DNA from: Elephas maximus indicus | Taxonomy: Eukaryota; Chordata; Mammalia; Proboscidea; Elephantidae | Direction of reading: 5' to 3' | DNA length: 64,000 nt | NCBI RefSeq assembly: GCF_024166365.1 | Contig: NC_064822.1 | Span: 102,606,823 to 102,670,822, forward strand | Notes under the pieces: model-generated | What the model was told of the DNA's origin: nothing | What the model saw: only the letters and a program-made list of their open reading frames with translations | The model's database searches: none | Part shown: one piece after another, positions 21,270 to 32,705 of the stretch | Layout: every line of letters starts with the position of its first letter | Position numbering within the stretch: position 1 is the stretch's first letter | Made by a program: the position numbers and the translations under genes

Positions 21270-21477
21270 GGGAGAAGCCCTGGTGGCTCAGTGGTTAAGT
21301 GCTCAGCTGCTAACCAAAAGATTGGTGGTTTGAACCTACCAGCTCCATCATGAGAGAAAGATGTGGCAATCTGGTTCTGTAAAGATTTACAGCCTTGGAA
21401 ACCCTATGGGGAAGGTCTACTCTGTCCTATAAGATCGCTGTGAGTTGGAATCCACATGGAGTGGGTTTGTTTTTTGA
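21270..21477 (+). mobile_element. AfroSINE
   Basis: Forward copy: AAGCCCTGGTGGCTCAGTGG, GCTGCTAACCAAAAGATTGG, TGGAAACCCTATGGGGAAGG and GTGAGTTGGAATCCACATGG. It carries the longer middle section with GATGTGGCAATCTGGTTCTG. Confidence 0.92.
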
Positions 21478-22145
21478 GGCAGCTGACTGCGTCTTAACAT
21501 GTCCTCACACTTTCCCACTCCTTTGCCTTGGCTCTTGATGTTCTCCCCAGGCCTTTTCTCCACCTGTTGAAGTATTTCCACTCCTCAGGACCCACAGCCT
21601 ATACCACCTTCTCCAGGAAGCTTTCCCTGGTTCCTATAGAAAGAGGGACCCTTCCCTTCCCTTGAACAACACCAGGCCCACCCTGGTACTCTGTTGGCCT
21701 TTCTCTGTGCATTTACCTTCAACTACCTAGTCTACTTGTTTCAACTGTCTTCCTTCTTCCCCAAGAGTGTTCGAGAGTGGACTTTCTTCAAGCCCAGCTA
21801 CTGCCTTCATCAGGGATGCATCCCTGTGGTGTTTTGCTAAACGCCTTGCATAGGATTCAAGCTCCATGTGGACATTTGCTGAAGTGGAACAAGTGTTCAT
21901 GGCTTTCAAGGATTTCCACCCAGCTGACCATCCCCCCTACACCCTTGTTTCTCATCGTTCCAAACCTGACCTTGCAAGACACACGTTCTCCCACCTCAGA
22001 TATATTCTTCACAGTCCTCACGTCCAAACCAGATTGCACTCCTTCTGCATCCCTCCTCCTCCTGTGTGCCCACAGCCTCCAGAGAAACTGCTAAGTTGCT
22101 ACCCGGAGCCTGTCCCCTGCTGTTTCCTCCCCTAGCCTCACAACA

Positions 22146-22305
22146 AGGAGCCCTGGTTGCATAAGAGTTAAGTGCATGACTGCTAGCTCAAAGGTTGGCG
22201 ATTCAAACCCACTAGCCATTTTTCAGGAGAAAGACCTGGTGATCTGCTCCCATAAAGATGATAGCCTAGAAAACCCTATAGGGCAAGTTCTGTCAAATAG
22301 GGCTG
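22146..22305 (+). mobile_element. AfroSINE, 3' end lost
   Basis: Starts GGAGCCCTGGTTGCATAAGA and stops in GTCAAATAGGGCTGCAC before the usual tail. Confidence 0.85.
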
Positions 22306-22784
22306 CACACAACACCACCCCACCCCCAGGACTCTTGTGGTTATCTCTGTGTTGAAGTCGGGCCTTGCTCATTTCTACCATGTGCGTCATTAATATATTT
22401 CTCTGTGGGACTTCTTTCTCTTTTTGACCTGATCATTGAGTTCTCTGGGCAAAGACAGTGCCTCCCCCTACCTCCGTCTGTCACCACCACATAGCTTTCT
22501 ACATATACCAGGACTTACTGCCTCCAAAGGGTAGTCAGAGAGAAAGGCAGCATGTGGGACCTGCACCTGGGAACTGGATTGTGTTCTCCCTTGCCAGCTT
22601 TACTTACCACCCCCCACTTCATGCCCCACCCCCCCACACACACATTGTAGGGTCCCAGTTTCTAAGTCACATGTCCCTAACAGGATATGTTAGGAAGCCC
22701 CACGAAGCCTGAGACATGAAACAAAACTTCTGGCTACCTCTCTCTTCTCTGTCCTGGCTGCCATGGGGAGCTTCCTTTAAAAGG

Positions 22785-22840
22785 CTCTCGATGAGGAATC
22801 GACTCAACCTCAATGGCAACAGGTTTGGATTTTTAGTTTT
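22785..22840 (+). repeat. AfroSINE tail fragment
   Basis: AGGAATCGACTCAACCTCAA followed by TGGCAACAGGTTTGG is only the SINE 3' end. Confidence 0.7.
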
Positions 22841-23034
22841 GAGTCCAGGCCTCTTACGGCATGCTCAGCTAAACACCTACCAGACCAGAATGGCCCTAAA
22901 GGACCGGCCTTCGCTTCCTCGAACCTTCCCTGGAGTTTCTGCTTTGGGGCTCTGGGTTCACTTGACTTTCTCTTTCGCCTTCGCTCCTTCTTTCCTTAGT
23001 TAGCTACCTTTTACTGCCTGTTTACCACAGAGCA

Positions 23035-23170
23035 GCCCTATGCTTTCCCCTTTACAAATATTAGGTCATTTATTCTTCACAATAAACCTTGTTATGCTCA
23101 TTTTACAGACTAGGGAACTGAGGGTCATAAAGATTAAGAAACCTGATCAAGTCATACAAGTAATAAATGA
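23035..23170 (-). repeat. MIR SINE
   Basis: CTCATTTTACAGACTAGGGA then ACTGAGGGTCATAAAG; reverse MIR, followed by a CATTCATTCATTCAAC tail-like stretch. Confidence 0.75.
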
Positions 23171-23589
23171 TGGTGCCATTCATTCATTCAACAAATATTA
23201 TGGGGTGCCCACCTTGTGCTAGGACTCAAAGCTCCAAAAAGTTATCTGGTCTAAATCTCAGAGCTCTGAGACCACTCCTGTCCAACCTTTCCAGAAATGG
23301 TGGCCGCAGCCACAGTCCCTCTTCCCAGCCTCACCTCTTCTCACACAATCCCCAGACACTGCCTGGTAGCCACTGTAATTAGCCAGAGGTGCTCATTCAC
23401 CAAGGCCTCCATGAGATCTACCAGTGGACGTTGGGTTGGGTTTGGCCTTGCATTCCAGTTTCTGGACCTGGGATCAAGTGCCAATTCACAGGGTTTTGGA
23501 CTTGCAGATGAATAGGTGAGGCAGGTCCCCAACTTCCAAACAAAGGATTTTATGGGACCAGATATAAGAAGTGGAAGGAAGGGACGATA

Positions 23590-23770
23590 ATTAGGATTTA
23601 TTGAGCATCTCCTATACATCATGTGCTGTTCAAGGGCCTGTCACTTATATCTCATTATCCCCATTGTTTTAGTGAGCAAACCAAAACTCAGGAAGACAAA
23701 ACGATTTGCCCAAGGCCACAGCACCAGTAAATGACTTAATCCTAAGTGTCTGATTCAGAGCCTGTGCAAT
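23590..23770 (-). repeat. MIR SINE
   Basis: TTTATTGAGCATCTCCTATA, then TTGCCCAAGGCCACAGCACC; reverse MIR. Confidence 0.8.
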
Positions 23771-24489
23771 TTCTTCTAGCAGGCCCAAACGACGGAGAAG
23801 CTGCTGCCAGGGTCCCCTGCAAGTGTAGCCTGGTTACCTGAGGGCCCTGCTGATCTGTGCTTGACATTCCAGGTGCCAGGTTCCCTGCATCACCGACCTG
23901 GCTGTGTGGTCTCATCCGTCTCTGTTACATTGCACAGACAGGCTCAGAGGGGCTATGTGAGTATTCTGGGTTGGAGGTGTGGCTTTGGGCTGCAGGTAGT
24001 CAGACTCCCCACCCAGGATGTCAGGGCCTGAGGCAGAAGGTGCCACATCCTCTTGGGCCAGAATTGGATGGAAAAATCAGAAAAGGTTGGGGCATTGCTA
24101 CAAATCCAGATGGCTTGGGTTAGAAGGGGAGATGACCATGAGGACTGAGGCAGGTAGGGAGAAACTAAACAAGTCCCTTCCCCTGTTTCCCTGCCTCCCT
24201 CCAGTGTAAACAAAGGTGATGTGGTTTCCCCTGTGGTCTGTCGCCCTAGACACCTGCAGTTCTGAGTATATGTCTGTGCCAACAATGCAGTGGGGGGACA
24301 CAAGGAGAAAGCAGTGGGACAGGATGGGGAGGGGCAGGAAGCCAAAGACGGTGTCTCCTGAACCCCAAGATAAAGAAGGCACAATGGATGTAAAAGATGG
24401 CCATGGTCACCCTCATGACTCCTCCAGGTCCCCAGCCAGGAGCATAAGGAGAGAGCTGGAAAAGAGGCATTGAGGGTGTCAGAGCCCAG

Positions 24490-24650
24490 GCTGGAAGGCA
24501 GTGAACTTGGATTCTAGGCCCAGTCCTGCCATTAACTTCCTGGGTCCCACCTCCCGAGATCTCAGTTTCCTGCTCTGTTAAATGGCAATACCTTGGTTAC
24601 CTACCTTGCAGGGCTAGTCTGAGATCATAGGACTAATATAAGCAAAAATT
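24490..24650 (+). repeat. MIR SINE
   Basis: Forward MIR: CTTGGATTCTAGGCCCAGTC, CTCAGTTTCCTGCTCTGTTA and TACCTTGCAGGGCTAGTCTG. Confidence 0.8.
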
Positions 24651-24889
24651 TGTACCACTGTGAGTTGTTAAATCATTGTCCTGATGGCACAGGAAATTTT
24701 ACAATTGTTTACTCTAGCCCTTGAATGAATACACACACACACTGAAGATCAAGAACATTAAAGGCAAAAACAAAAACATAGTCCCTGCCCTCATATTGGT
24801 CACGATGTGCTGAGGAAACAAAACAAAACAAACACATAAAATATTTGAAAATCTTTTACAAAGCCAACTATTAAAACAATCTCACTCAC

Positions 24890-24960
24890 TATCTATGTGA
24901 CCTGAGCCAAGTCCCAACCTCTCTGGGCCTCAGTTTTCTCATTTAGCAGAGGTGGGGGCT
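24890..24960 (+). repeat. MIR fragment
   Basis: CTATGTGACCTGAGCCAAGT then CTCTGGGCCTCAGTTTTCTC is a forward MIR core. Confidence 0.7.
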
Positions 24961-25589
24961 GATTAGATCATATCTACTTATTTTTCTGAGTCCAGAGCAG
25001 TTCCTTGATTCTGTTATTCCAAGTGTAAATGAATGCATAGCAAAGACGAAAGACCCGAACAGATCAGGGCAGAACAGAACACGGCCTGGGTGACAAGTTA
25101 GGAACTGGGTTTTGAAGGAGCCCAGAAGTGTGAATCAGTGTGTGTGAATCAGGGGGGTTACATTCCAGGTTGAGAGAATGGCATGTGCAAGGGCGAGGCA
25201 AGGAAGCACAGGGTGGCAAACAGATTAGTGTGGCTCAAAAATGAGGTTGGTGAGGATTGGAAGGAGCCTGGGGAGGAAGTAGGGAAAGGAGGGTTAGAAG
25301 GGGGCAGTCCCCAGGTTGAGGCAGCTAATACGGGAAAGTGGGGGAGGAATATGGGTGGGGAGAGACTCTTAGCCCCTGAGGTCGGCGCCAAAGCCATCCA
25401 GCCAAACTCCACCCAGGAGAGAGGGAGGGAAAGGCTCCAGCGCCAAGAGGCCCCACCCACCAGGGAAGGCCCATTCCTCCCTTCCTCTCTCCCAGCCCCA
25501 CTTAAGCAAGAGCTTCCTTAAACCAGAATCTTGTTGATAACAGAAGCAAACAGATGGGGGCACCACCACATCCCTCAGTAACAATAATT

Positions 25590-26148
25590 TAAAAAAACCC
25601 ATTGCCCTGGAACTGATTCCGATTCATGGTAACCTCCGTGTGTCAGAGTCGGACTGCGCTCCATAGGGTTTTCAATGGCTATGACCTTTCAAGGAGCTTT
25701 GGTGGCTCAGTGGCTAAGGGCTTGGCTGCTAGCCAAAAGGTTGACAGTTTGAATCCACCATCTGTTCCTTGGAAACCCTGTGGGGCAATTTTACTCTGTC
25801 CTATAGGGTCACTGGAAACCCTCGTGGCATAGTGGTTAAGAGCTATGGCTGCTAGCTAAAAGGCTGGAGGTTTGAATCCACCAGGCACTCCTTGGAAACT
25901 CTATGGGGCAGTTCTACTCTGTCCTATAGGGCCACTATGAGTCTGAATCGACTTGATGGCAATAGGTTTTGGTTTTGGTTATAGGGTCGCTATGAGTCAG
26001 AATCGACTCAATGACAATGGGTTTCGTTTTTTGTTTTGTATTACTGTTCAAAAGTAGATCACCTGGCCTTTCTTCCGAGTGGATTTAAACTGCCAGCCTT
26101 TTAGTAAGTAGTCGAGTGCTTAACCATTTGTACTACCCAGGGACTCCT
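25590..26148. mobile_element. Three-level nest of AfroSINEs
   Basis: The outer reverse SINE runs 25590-25687 (CATTGCCCTGGAACTGATTC to GGCTATGACCTTTC) and resumes at about 26045-26148 (AAAAGTAGATCACCTGGCC to CCCAGGGACTCC). Within it a forward SINE starts at 25692 (AGGAGCTTTGGTGGCTCAGT). At 25813 that copy is interrupted by another forward SINE (GGAAACCCTCGTGGCATAGT to GGCAATAGGTTTTGG). It then resumes with ATAGGGTCGCTATGAGTCAG. TATAGGGTC flanks the innermost copy on both sides (25802 and 25980). Confidence 0.85.
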
Positions 26149-26324
26149 AGTAACAATAATACCAGCAAAATAATAGTAATAATAGCAATGATGATGAAAT
26201 AAACTACCCACCACTGCCCACTGATAAAACCCCACAGGGCCAAAGCCTCTTGATGTGGCAGCTCCATTTACTAGACTCTGCTCCTGGAGCTGCAAGTGGT
26301 TTCCAAGGTTATCTGGTGGATAGA

Positions 26325-26445
26325 ATCCCCCATATCTGGCACTATATCAAAATCACTTAAGAGAGCCTGTGAAAAACTGATTTCTGGACCCCATCACAGA
26401 CCCAATCAGACTCTTTGGAGAGGGGGGCAGGTCGTGCCCAGAAAC
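26325..26445. repeat. MER5-like hAT fragment
   Basis: ATCAAAATCACTTAAGAGAG, then CTGATTTCTGGACCCCATCA and CAGACCCAATCAGACTC resemble MER5-type elements. Family assignment is tentative. Confidence 0.4.
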
Positions 26446-26489
26446 CTGCAACTCCCAGGTATGGTTAGGTTTGGGATACCGCAATCTAA

Positions 26490-26610
26490 CTGAAACCCCT
26501 TGCTTTACAAATGAAGAAACTGAGGAACAGAGGGGGAAATCACTAGTTGGAGATGACATGGTTAATCAGGGAGAGTGACAGGCTCAGAACTCAGGCTTCC
26601 CAGCTTCTAG
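26490..26610 (-). repeat. MIR fragment
   Basis: GCTTTACAAATGAAGAAACT then GAGGAACAGAGGGGG; reverse MIR. Confidence 0.75.
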
Positions 26611-27774
26611 GTCAGCGCTCCTTCCACACCCACACTGCCCAGCCCCGGAGATGCCTATGCCAGCAGAGATTATGGTCAGGGAGGCAGCCAGTGGGCCATG
26701 CACTAATTGACAGTGAGAAGAAATTCGTCTGAGTTGCAAAATGCCCTTCTGCAGCCGGTTCACCATTACCCACTCCAGTGGGTCCCTGCAAGGACATTGT
26801 GGCCCACCCACGGAGAGTTTGGGCGTTCAGCCTTGCCACACGCTCCCCCCACAGGGTGCCCTGTGGCCACTGTGGCCACAGCTGTACCAGCTGAAGGGCA
26901 GGACCCCACTTTGTTAGAAATCGTAATAATTCTTCTCTCGAGGCATGTGCCTCTGGCCCCAGAATCTCCAGGAGAGACCGCAGGTGAGGTCCTGGCCTAA
27001 GAACACTCACCTCTCTTCCCTTTTGGAATGTGTTTTAGGATAGTCTTGGATTATGCCCCTGTGTGTCAGGGGAGTGGAGGCAGGAAAGAGAGGGATGAGC
27101 TGAGGTGAGGGAAATGGGGTTGAGGGTGGCTAAACAGAGAGGTGAGTGGAGGTGTCCTTGCCAAGACCTGGAAATACCCAGCCCACGTGTGAGCTCCACC
27201 ATGCTTCTCTTCATCAACTCATATTTACTGAGCAACTACTGGGTGCCAGGCACTATGCCAGGCTCTCAGGCACAGGGGCAACATTAGCCACATTGAAGAA
27301 TTCATCATTCCCTGGAGTGCAGGATACAGGCTAAGAAAACCCAGAGTGGAGAACACTGTCAAATGAGGTGCTCCAACAAGGTGTGCAGTGAAGAGGAGAT
27401 GGATTCCCTGAGTCACAGAAGCTTGGAGCTGGAAGGACCTGATAGATCTTTGAATCACTGTGGACTGGGGCAGTGGTCCTGCTCTGACCTGCCCCCTCTG
27501 TGCCCAGGTACCCAGACAGAGCCTGAAACAGTGGTTCTAGAAGTTTCTACCCTACCAGATCCATCACTCCAGCTTAGCCTCTGTCGCTGGGGGTAGGAAA
27601 TCAGAAGCGGCAGAGAGGTTGAAGTTCAGACAATACTTCTCTCCTCTTGGGCAGACCCCAAGGTCTGGACTCCAGTGTTCTCTAGACTGAGATTTCAAGG
27701 ATCATTTAAAAGCATGTAGAGGAATGGATGACTCGATGGCACTAGACTAGGTTAGAGGAATGGATAAAGGGAGA

Positions 27775-28005
27775 TGGTGTTGTATCGTAGATAAGAGCAA
27801 AGATTTGGAGCCAGGCTGCTTGGGCTGGGGTTTGCCACTTATCCACTAAGTGATCTTAGGCAGGTTATTGAACTTTGCTGAGGTTGGGTTTCCTCATCTG
27901 CACCATAGAATTGAAATACCTACCCCATTAGGGTCATTGTGAGGACTAATGAGATTGGGACAACCAGTGTCTAGCACAGTACCTGACACACTCTGAGCTC
28001 TGTCA
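27775..28005 (+). repeat. MIR SINE, nearly complete
   Basis: Forward MIR: TTTGGAGCCAGGCTGCTTGG, AAGTGATCTTAGGCAGGTTA, TTTCCTCATCTGCACCATAG and TAGGGTCATTGTGAGGACTA. Confidence 0.88.
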
Positions 28006-29358
28006 GTAATACAGCTCAAATGCCCACATTAGTAACAGAAGAGAGACAGCGCCCTATCTCTTTCTAAGCCTCAGTTTCCTCTTATAAATTAAGTCTCAAA
28101 ATGAGCACTGCCCTAATGTATGCAAATGAATCCAAGCAAGTCTATAGCCCAAGCTGACCCTCCTGGAGCATAGTGTAGCATGGCCAGGCTTTGGAAATGG
28201 GGAAAATATGTGGAACCCGAGATTTTCAGATGTTGTCTCACAGCTGAGGAAAGCCTGGACCAGCCTGCAAAGAATGCTATACTGACTAGCAAAAGGACCT
28301 TGCCTCCTCTCCCCTATCCCGGGACTGCACATCTGGAGTGATCTGCACATCTGGCTGTATCTCTGGGGCAATGGCCACAGCTGCTGACATTTGAAGGAGG
28401 AGGGATCCAGCTCCACAGCCAGGGCCTCAGGAGGGGGGCTATAAATAACTAGCTAAGAGGACCAAGGGGGTGAGGTTGACCTTTGTGGGGGGTGGTGGTG
28501 GGAGAGGCTGGCAAATTCCCCTCTCCTTGGGTCCAAAGCCAGAGCTTTAGCAAAACAGGAAGAGGCAGCAGCAGCAGCAGCTGGGAAAGTAGGAGTGGCT
28601 TCTCTTCCTCCACTTGCCCAGGGCCTTCGGATCCCAGCCAGGACCTGGGAGAGGTGGAGTCATCCCGGCAGGGAGAAGGAGGGGCGGACCCACGCAGACT
28701 GTTGTCCCGGTGCCCAGTGCCCCTCCATGGCCACAGGACAAGGGTGAATGAGACAGAGGGGAAGGGCAGTCTGAGGAGTATGCCTGCCACCCCAGGCTCC
28801 CTCCTGTTCACTTTCTGTTCCCCCATCAGTGGACAACAGGAAAGATAGACATTCACGATAGAGCATGTAGTGGGCAGGTGGGTTTGTATCCGGAGGCCGA
28901 GGGTTAAGTTGAGCCGACATCCATCCCTCATCTCCCCACATTACTGTGGGCTAAGCCTAAGCCCAAGATGGTGGGAGAGAGAGCTCTAGACAGGAGGGAG
29001 GATGCCTTTGGGTATATGGTGAGGGATCCAGATCCTGGCCCAAGGGGAATGATGGAAAACCTCCTCATGAACTACTGAGGTGAGGATATCCAAAGCTCTT
29101 GGATGGCCCTGGCGGACAGTCTCCCTGGAATAAGAGGGCATGTACGGGAGCCAAGGCCCAGAGCAGAGGGCCTCATGAGGTCCAGGACTGGAAGAAGTAT
29201 CCAGGACATGTTGGTTTGCTGTACCAAGGGAGTCTGTCCTGGAGTGCCTGTCTGGAGAAGTTTGGTGGAGCTTTGGCTGGCTCACATCGCTCGTGGAGTC
29301 TGCGCCTGTATCCGCCCTGGTCTTTGCTTGCTGTTTCGCCTGCTGGGAGGAACTAGAC

Positions 29359-29646
29359 CAGCATCATCCAATAGAAACATAATGCAAGCCACATATGGGG
29401 ACTTGAAATTTTCTAGTAGCCACATTATAAAGAGTAAAAGTAAACAGGTGAAATTGATTTTAATAATAATATATTTTTTTAACCTAACAGATCTAAAAGA
29501 TTAGTGATATTTTACCTTCTTTTCTTCATACTAAATCTTTGAAATCGGTATGTATTTTATACTTACATCACGTTTCAGTTCAGATGAGCCACATTTCAAG
29601 TGCCCAGTGGCCATGTGACTAGTGGCTACTGTGCTGAGCATCACAG
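29359..29646 (+). mobile_element. hAT-Charlie MITE (MER-type)
   Basis: Starts CAGCATCATCCAATAGAAAC and ends GCTGAGCATCACAG, with the internal GAGCCACATTTCAAGTGCCC typical of an old non-autonomous hAT element. The flanks AACTAGAC (29351-29358) and ATCTAGAC (29647-29654) agree at 7 of 8 positions, as expected for a hAT target duplication. Confidence 0.8.
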
Positions 29647-30179
29647 ATCTAGACAACTCATAACCTGTCCTTTACCCCTTTCAGTTCGTTGCTGGGGAAG
29701 CAACTCAAGAGGTGGAGAAGGAGGCCAGTGAGGTTCATGATAAGGCCTTTTCTATGAGGACAGCACCCACTTTGGCTTTCAAGCGTCTACTATCTCTAGA
29801 CCTGAAACCAGTCTTAGCATATAGGCAAGCAGGGAAACTGAGTCACAGAGCAGCATCTTCCCTGCCAACTGGGCTTCTCCTCCATTTTCCACCCCTCTTC
29901 CTCTGAGCTGGAGATTGATAGAATCTCATTTTCTCTTCAGGTGTGCCGGCCTCTGCCCTCCCTCTTTCCTCTTCCAAACACAACCCAAGCCCCAAAGCAG
30001 AGTTAGGGAACACCAGAGGAGAAGCAAATTTGGAAGGAAATACAGAATAGAGCTGTGGACATGTGGGGTTTGCGGTGCTGGTGAGACAGTCAAAGGGAGA
30101 TGTTGAGTGTACAGTTGCTACTTGGAGCTCAGAAGAGAAGGGAAGGATAAATAAAGATCCGAGGGCCATCGATGAGAGC

Positions 30180-30390
30180 TGAGGTTGTAGGAAGGGGTGT
30201 GATCCCAGGACTGGAGAAGAGAGGAGAGGAGGGGCATGGAGGGAAGGGGCAGGAAGAGGGAAGGGAGAGAAAGGGAAGGGCAGGAAGAGGAAAGGGAGAG
30301 AAAGGGAAGGGGAAGAGAGGGAAAGGGAAGGGAAGAGAAGGGAAGGGAAAGGGAAGGGAAGAGAAGGGAAGGGAAGGGAAGGGAACCACC
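30180..30390 (+). repeat. Purine-only microsatellite, (GGGAA)n-like
   Basis: About 200 bp of almost pure A/G on the plus strand with GGGAAGGGAA, GAGAGGAAAGG and related units, most regular at 30300-30388. Confidence 0.95.
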
Positions 30391-30539
30391 AAGACGGCTA
30401 AATATAAAAACCTCAGCCAAGGGATGGAAGACAGAGAAGGTGGCCGAAAGGAACAGCCAGAGATTTAAATGAAGCAAGAGAAAGTGCCATGGCAGAATCT
30501 AAACTGGGAGAGAATGTCAAAATAGCTCACACAAATTGA

Positions 30540-31165
30540 TAAGAAACACTCAAACAGCAGTAGACTAAAGTTCAAAGACAGAAACAGACTGTTCAGGAAA
30601 AGAGGAAACACAGCAAAGTAGGGGAACGTTGAACTTGATCCTAATCAAAGAAATGCCCATTAATACAAGATGAGCATGAGTGCGTTTTCAAAAAGTGGGG
30701 AAGTGTGCATGGTGGTGGTGGTGTAACCCCTTTGGAAATGAATTTGGCAATGCATAGTAAGTAAAACGCTTTGGCTCAGTAACCCCACCCTGAGAAATCT
30801 ACCCCCAACGAGAGCTTTGTATCCAAAATTCGGGGAGGGGGGCGGAGTGTGTGCATAATGACATTCACCGCCACGCTGTCTGTAATATGGAAACTTAGCT
30901 ACAACTTGAACACCTACAATTGGAAAATTGTGAAGTAAATTATGATATTTCCACTTAATAGAAAATGATGGTGTTAAAAACATGTTTATGAATGCCATGA
31001 GGCATCGCAGGAGAATACAGATCTGTGCAGGTCCTATGATGACAATTGTATAAAAAAGAAACATGCAAGGAGGAAAAGACTGAGAGGAAATATGTGTGAT
31101 GCATAACGGTTATGTAGGGAGGTATCAGTATGTATGTCTTTCTTGTCATTTAATAATTGTCAAAA
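30540..31165 (+). repeat. L1M/HAL1-like LINE fragment
   Basis: Follows the layout of old L1 3' sequence: a block like TTTGGCAATGCATAGTAAG, AACCCCACCCTGAGAAATCT, ATGGAAACTTAGCTACAACT and GTAAATTATGATATTTCC. Confidence 0.65.
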
Positions 31166-31289
31166 TCATGAACAGCCAAGGGGACAGGGCTGCACAGATA
31201 GATTTGACTGTGAAGCAGTCCCCGACACCCTTTCAGGGATCATGAGTTCCTTCATCTAACAAGCATTTATGAGCTCTGTCCACATGCTG

Positions 31290-31507
31290 GTGTCCCTGGG
31301 TAGTGCAAATGGCTAACATGCTAAGCTGCTAACAGAAAGGCTGGAGGTTCAAGTCTACCCAGAGGTGCCTTGGAAGAAAGGCCTGGCGATCTACTTCTGA
31401 AGAATCAGCCATTGAAAACCCTGTGGACCACAGTTCCACTCTGACACACATGCGGTCACTGTGAGTTGAAATTGACTTGGTGGTATCAGGTTTGGGGTTT
31501 CTTTTGT
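31290..31507 (+). mobile_element. AfroSINE
   Basis: Forward copy of the subfamily with GTCCCTGGGTAGTGCAAATG, CTACCCAGAGGTGCCTTGGA, GCCATTGAAAACCCTGTGGA and GTGAGTTGAAATTGACTTGG. Confidence 0.92.
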
Positions 31508-32659
31508 CTGCATGCCCAGCGCTGTCTGTCATTGCATCAGCTCACGGGGAGGGACGCTCCCTGTGAGGGGCAATGTCTGGTCACAAGGGTGGTCTGTCCA
31601 CTAGAGGCTCCTGGGGCTTTGCTGGCTGCCCATCACTGCTGAGGGCAAGGTTCGTCCTAAGCCGGACACGCAGCTCTGCAATGAGGGGAACGAAGGACTG
31701 AGAGAAGTAAGGGGTGGCGCTGCAGGAAGGGGGGGAGCAGTGAGAACTGTAGTAGTTGCTACAGCAAGTTTAGAGGAGGGCGGGGGGGGTCACCAAGGGG
31801 CTTAGGGGGCGTGAGAGCCCCTCTGCTCTGGAGGAGGGTTGGCAGGTTGTGGTCTGCCCAGCTGCTGTTTCACATCACCCTGAAGGTGACAGAGAAGGGA
31901 GTGGGCCATCACCTCCACCGCCCCCCACAGGAACCCTACCTGGGCCCCCACCTACAGGCACCATCCGGCCTGGGCAGCCTCCTGCTCCTCCCCCCTCAGC
32001 TCTCTTCCTATGACACACTATGTGAAATAACACATCTTTATTTACGCCATCATTTCCACATAATTTGCCTATGATTCATTTGTTGTCAAGAGGCATTAAA
32101 ACTTCCAGTCCCTGCTCCCAGGTGCCCAATAGTCCTCGCCTCTCCCTCCCATGTCCCACCACTCCCTTCCCACAGTGTCTGCCCAGCTCTGCCCCTATCC
32201 TGGCTTCCCAAACCCCAGCCTCTGTCTTCCCAGAACCCCCCAGTCTCAGCAGCTCAGCTTTCCCCCCTACCCCGCAGCCACCCCCACTCCTACCTCCTCC
32301 TTATTTGGCCTTTGTGGTGGTGGTGGAAGGGGGAGCTGGGGCTGGGAATGGCCCAGATTGCATTCACCCACTTCCCCAGACCCTGGCCTGTGGAAGGCCC
32401 TGCTGGGAAGGTCTCTAGCCTTAGGACTCAATGACCTCACAGAAGCAAGAAGCCCTGGAAGAGGGAAGAAGCTTCTCTTTGCCTAGAAGCAGGAAACTGG
32501 AACCCTCAGCCAAAGGCAGCCCTTTCTGCTGTCCCTCCTGATTTCCCCAGGCTAGATTTTTTTTTTTTTTTCTAGATTTGCCTCACACTTCAAGGCCTGG
32601 TCCCTGGGTCCCTCCCCCTCACTCTGTAGCCTACAGGGTACAGGGGCATAGAGTTTCCA

Positions 32660-32705
32660 CTGAGAGTGAGTGTGTGTGTGTGTGTGTGCGTGTATGTTGC
32701 ATGCT
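32660..32705. repeat. (TG)n microsatellite
   Basis: GTGAGTGTGTGTGTG run, slightly interrupted. A 15-base T run lies upstream near 32557-32571. Confidence 0.9.

Noticed and set aside
28439..28448. CTATAAATAA as a TATA box for an unknown intergenic gene
   Set aside because: No downstream open frame or exon structure is visible on either strand. It fits a MEF2 consensus equally well.
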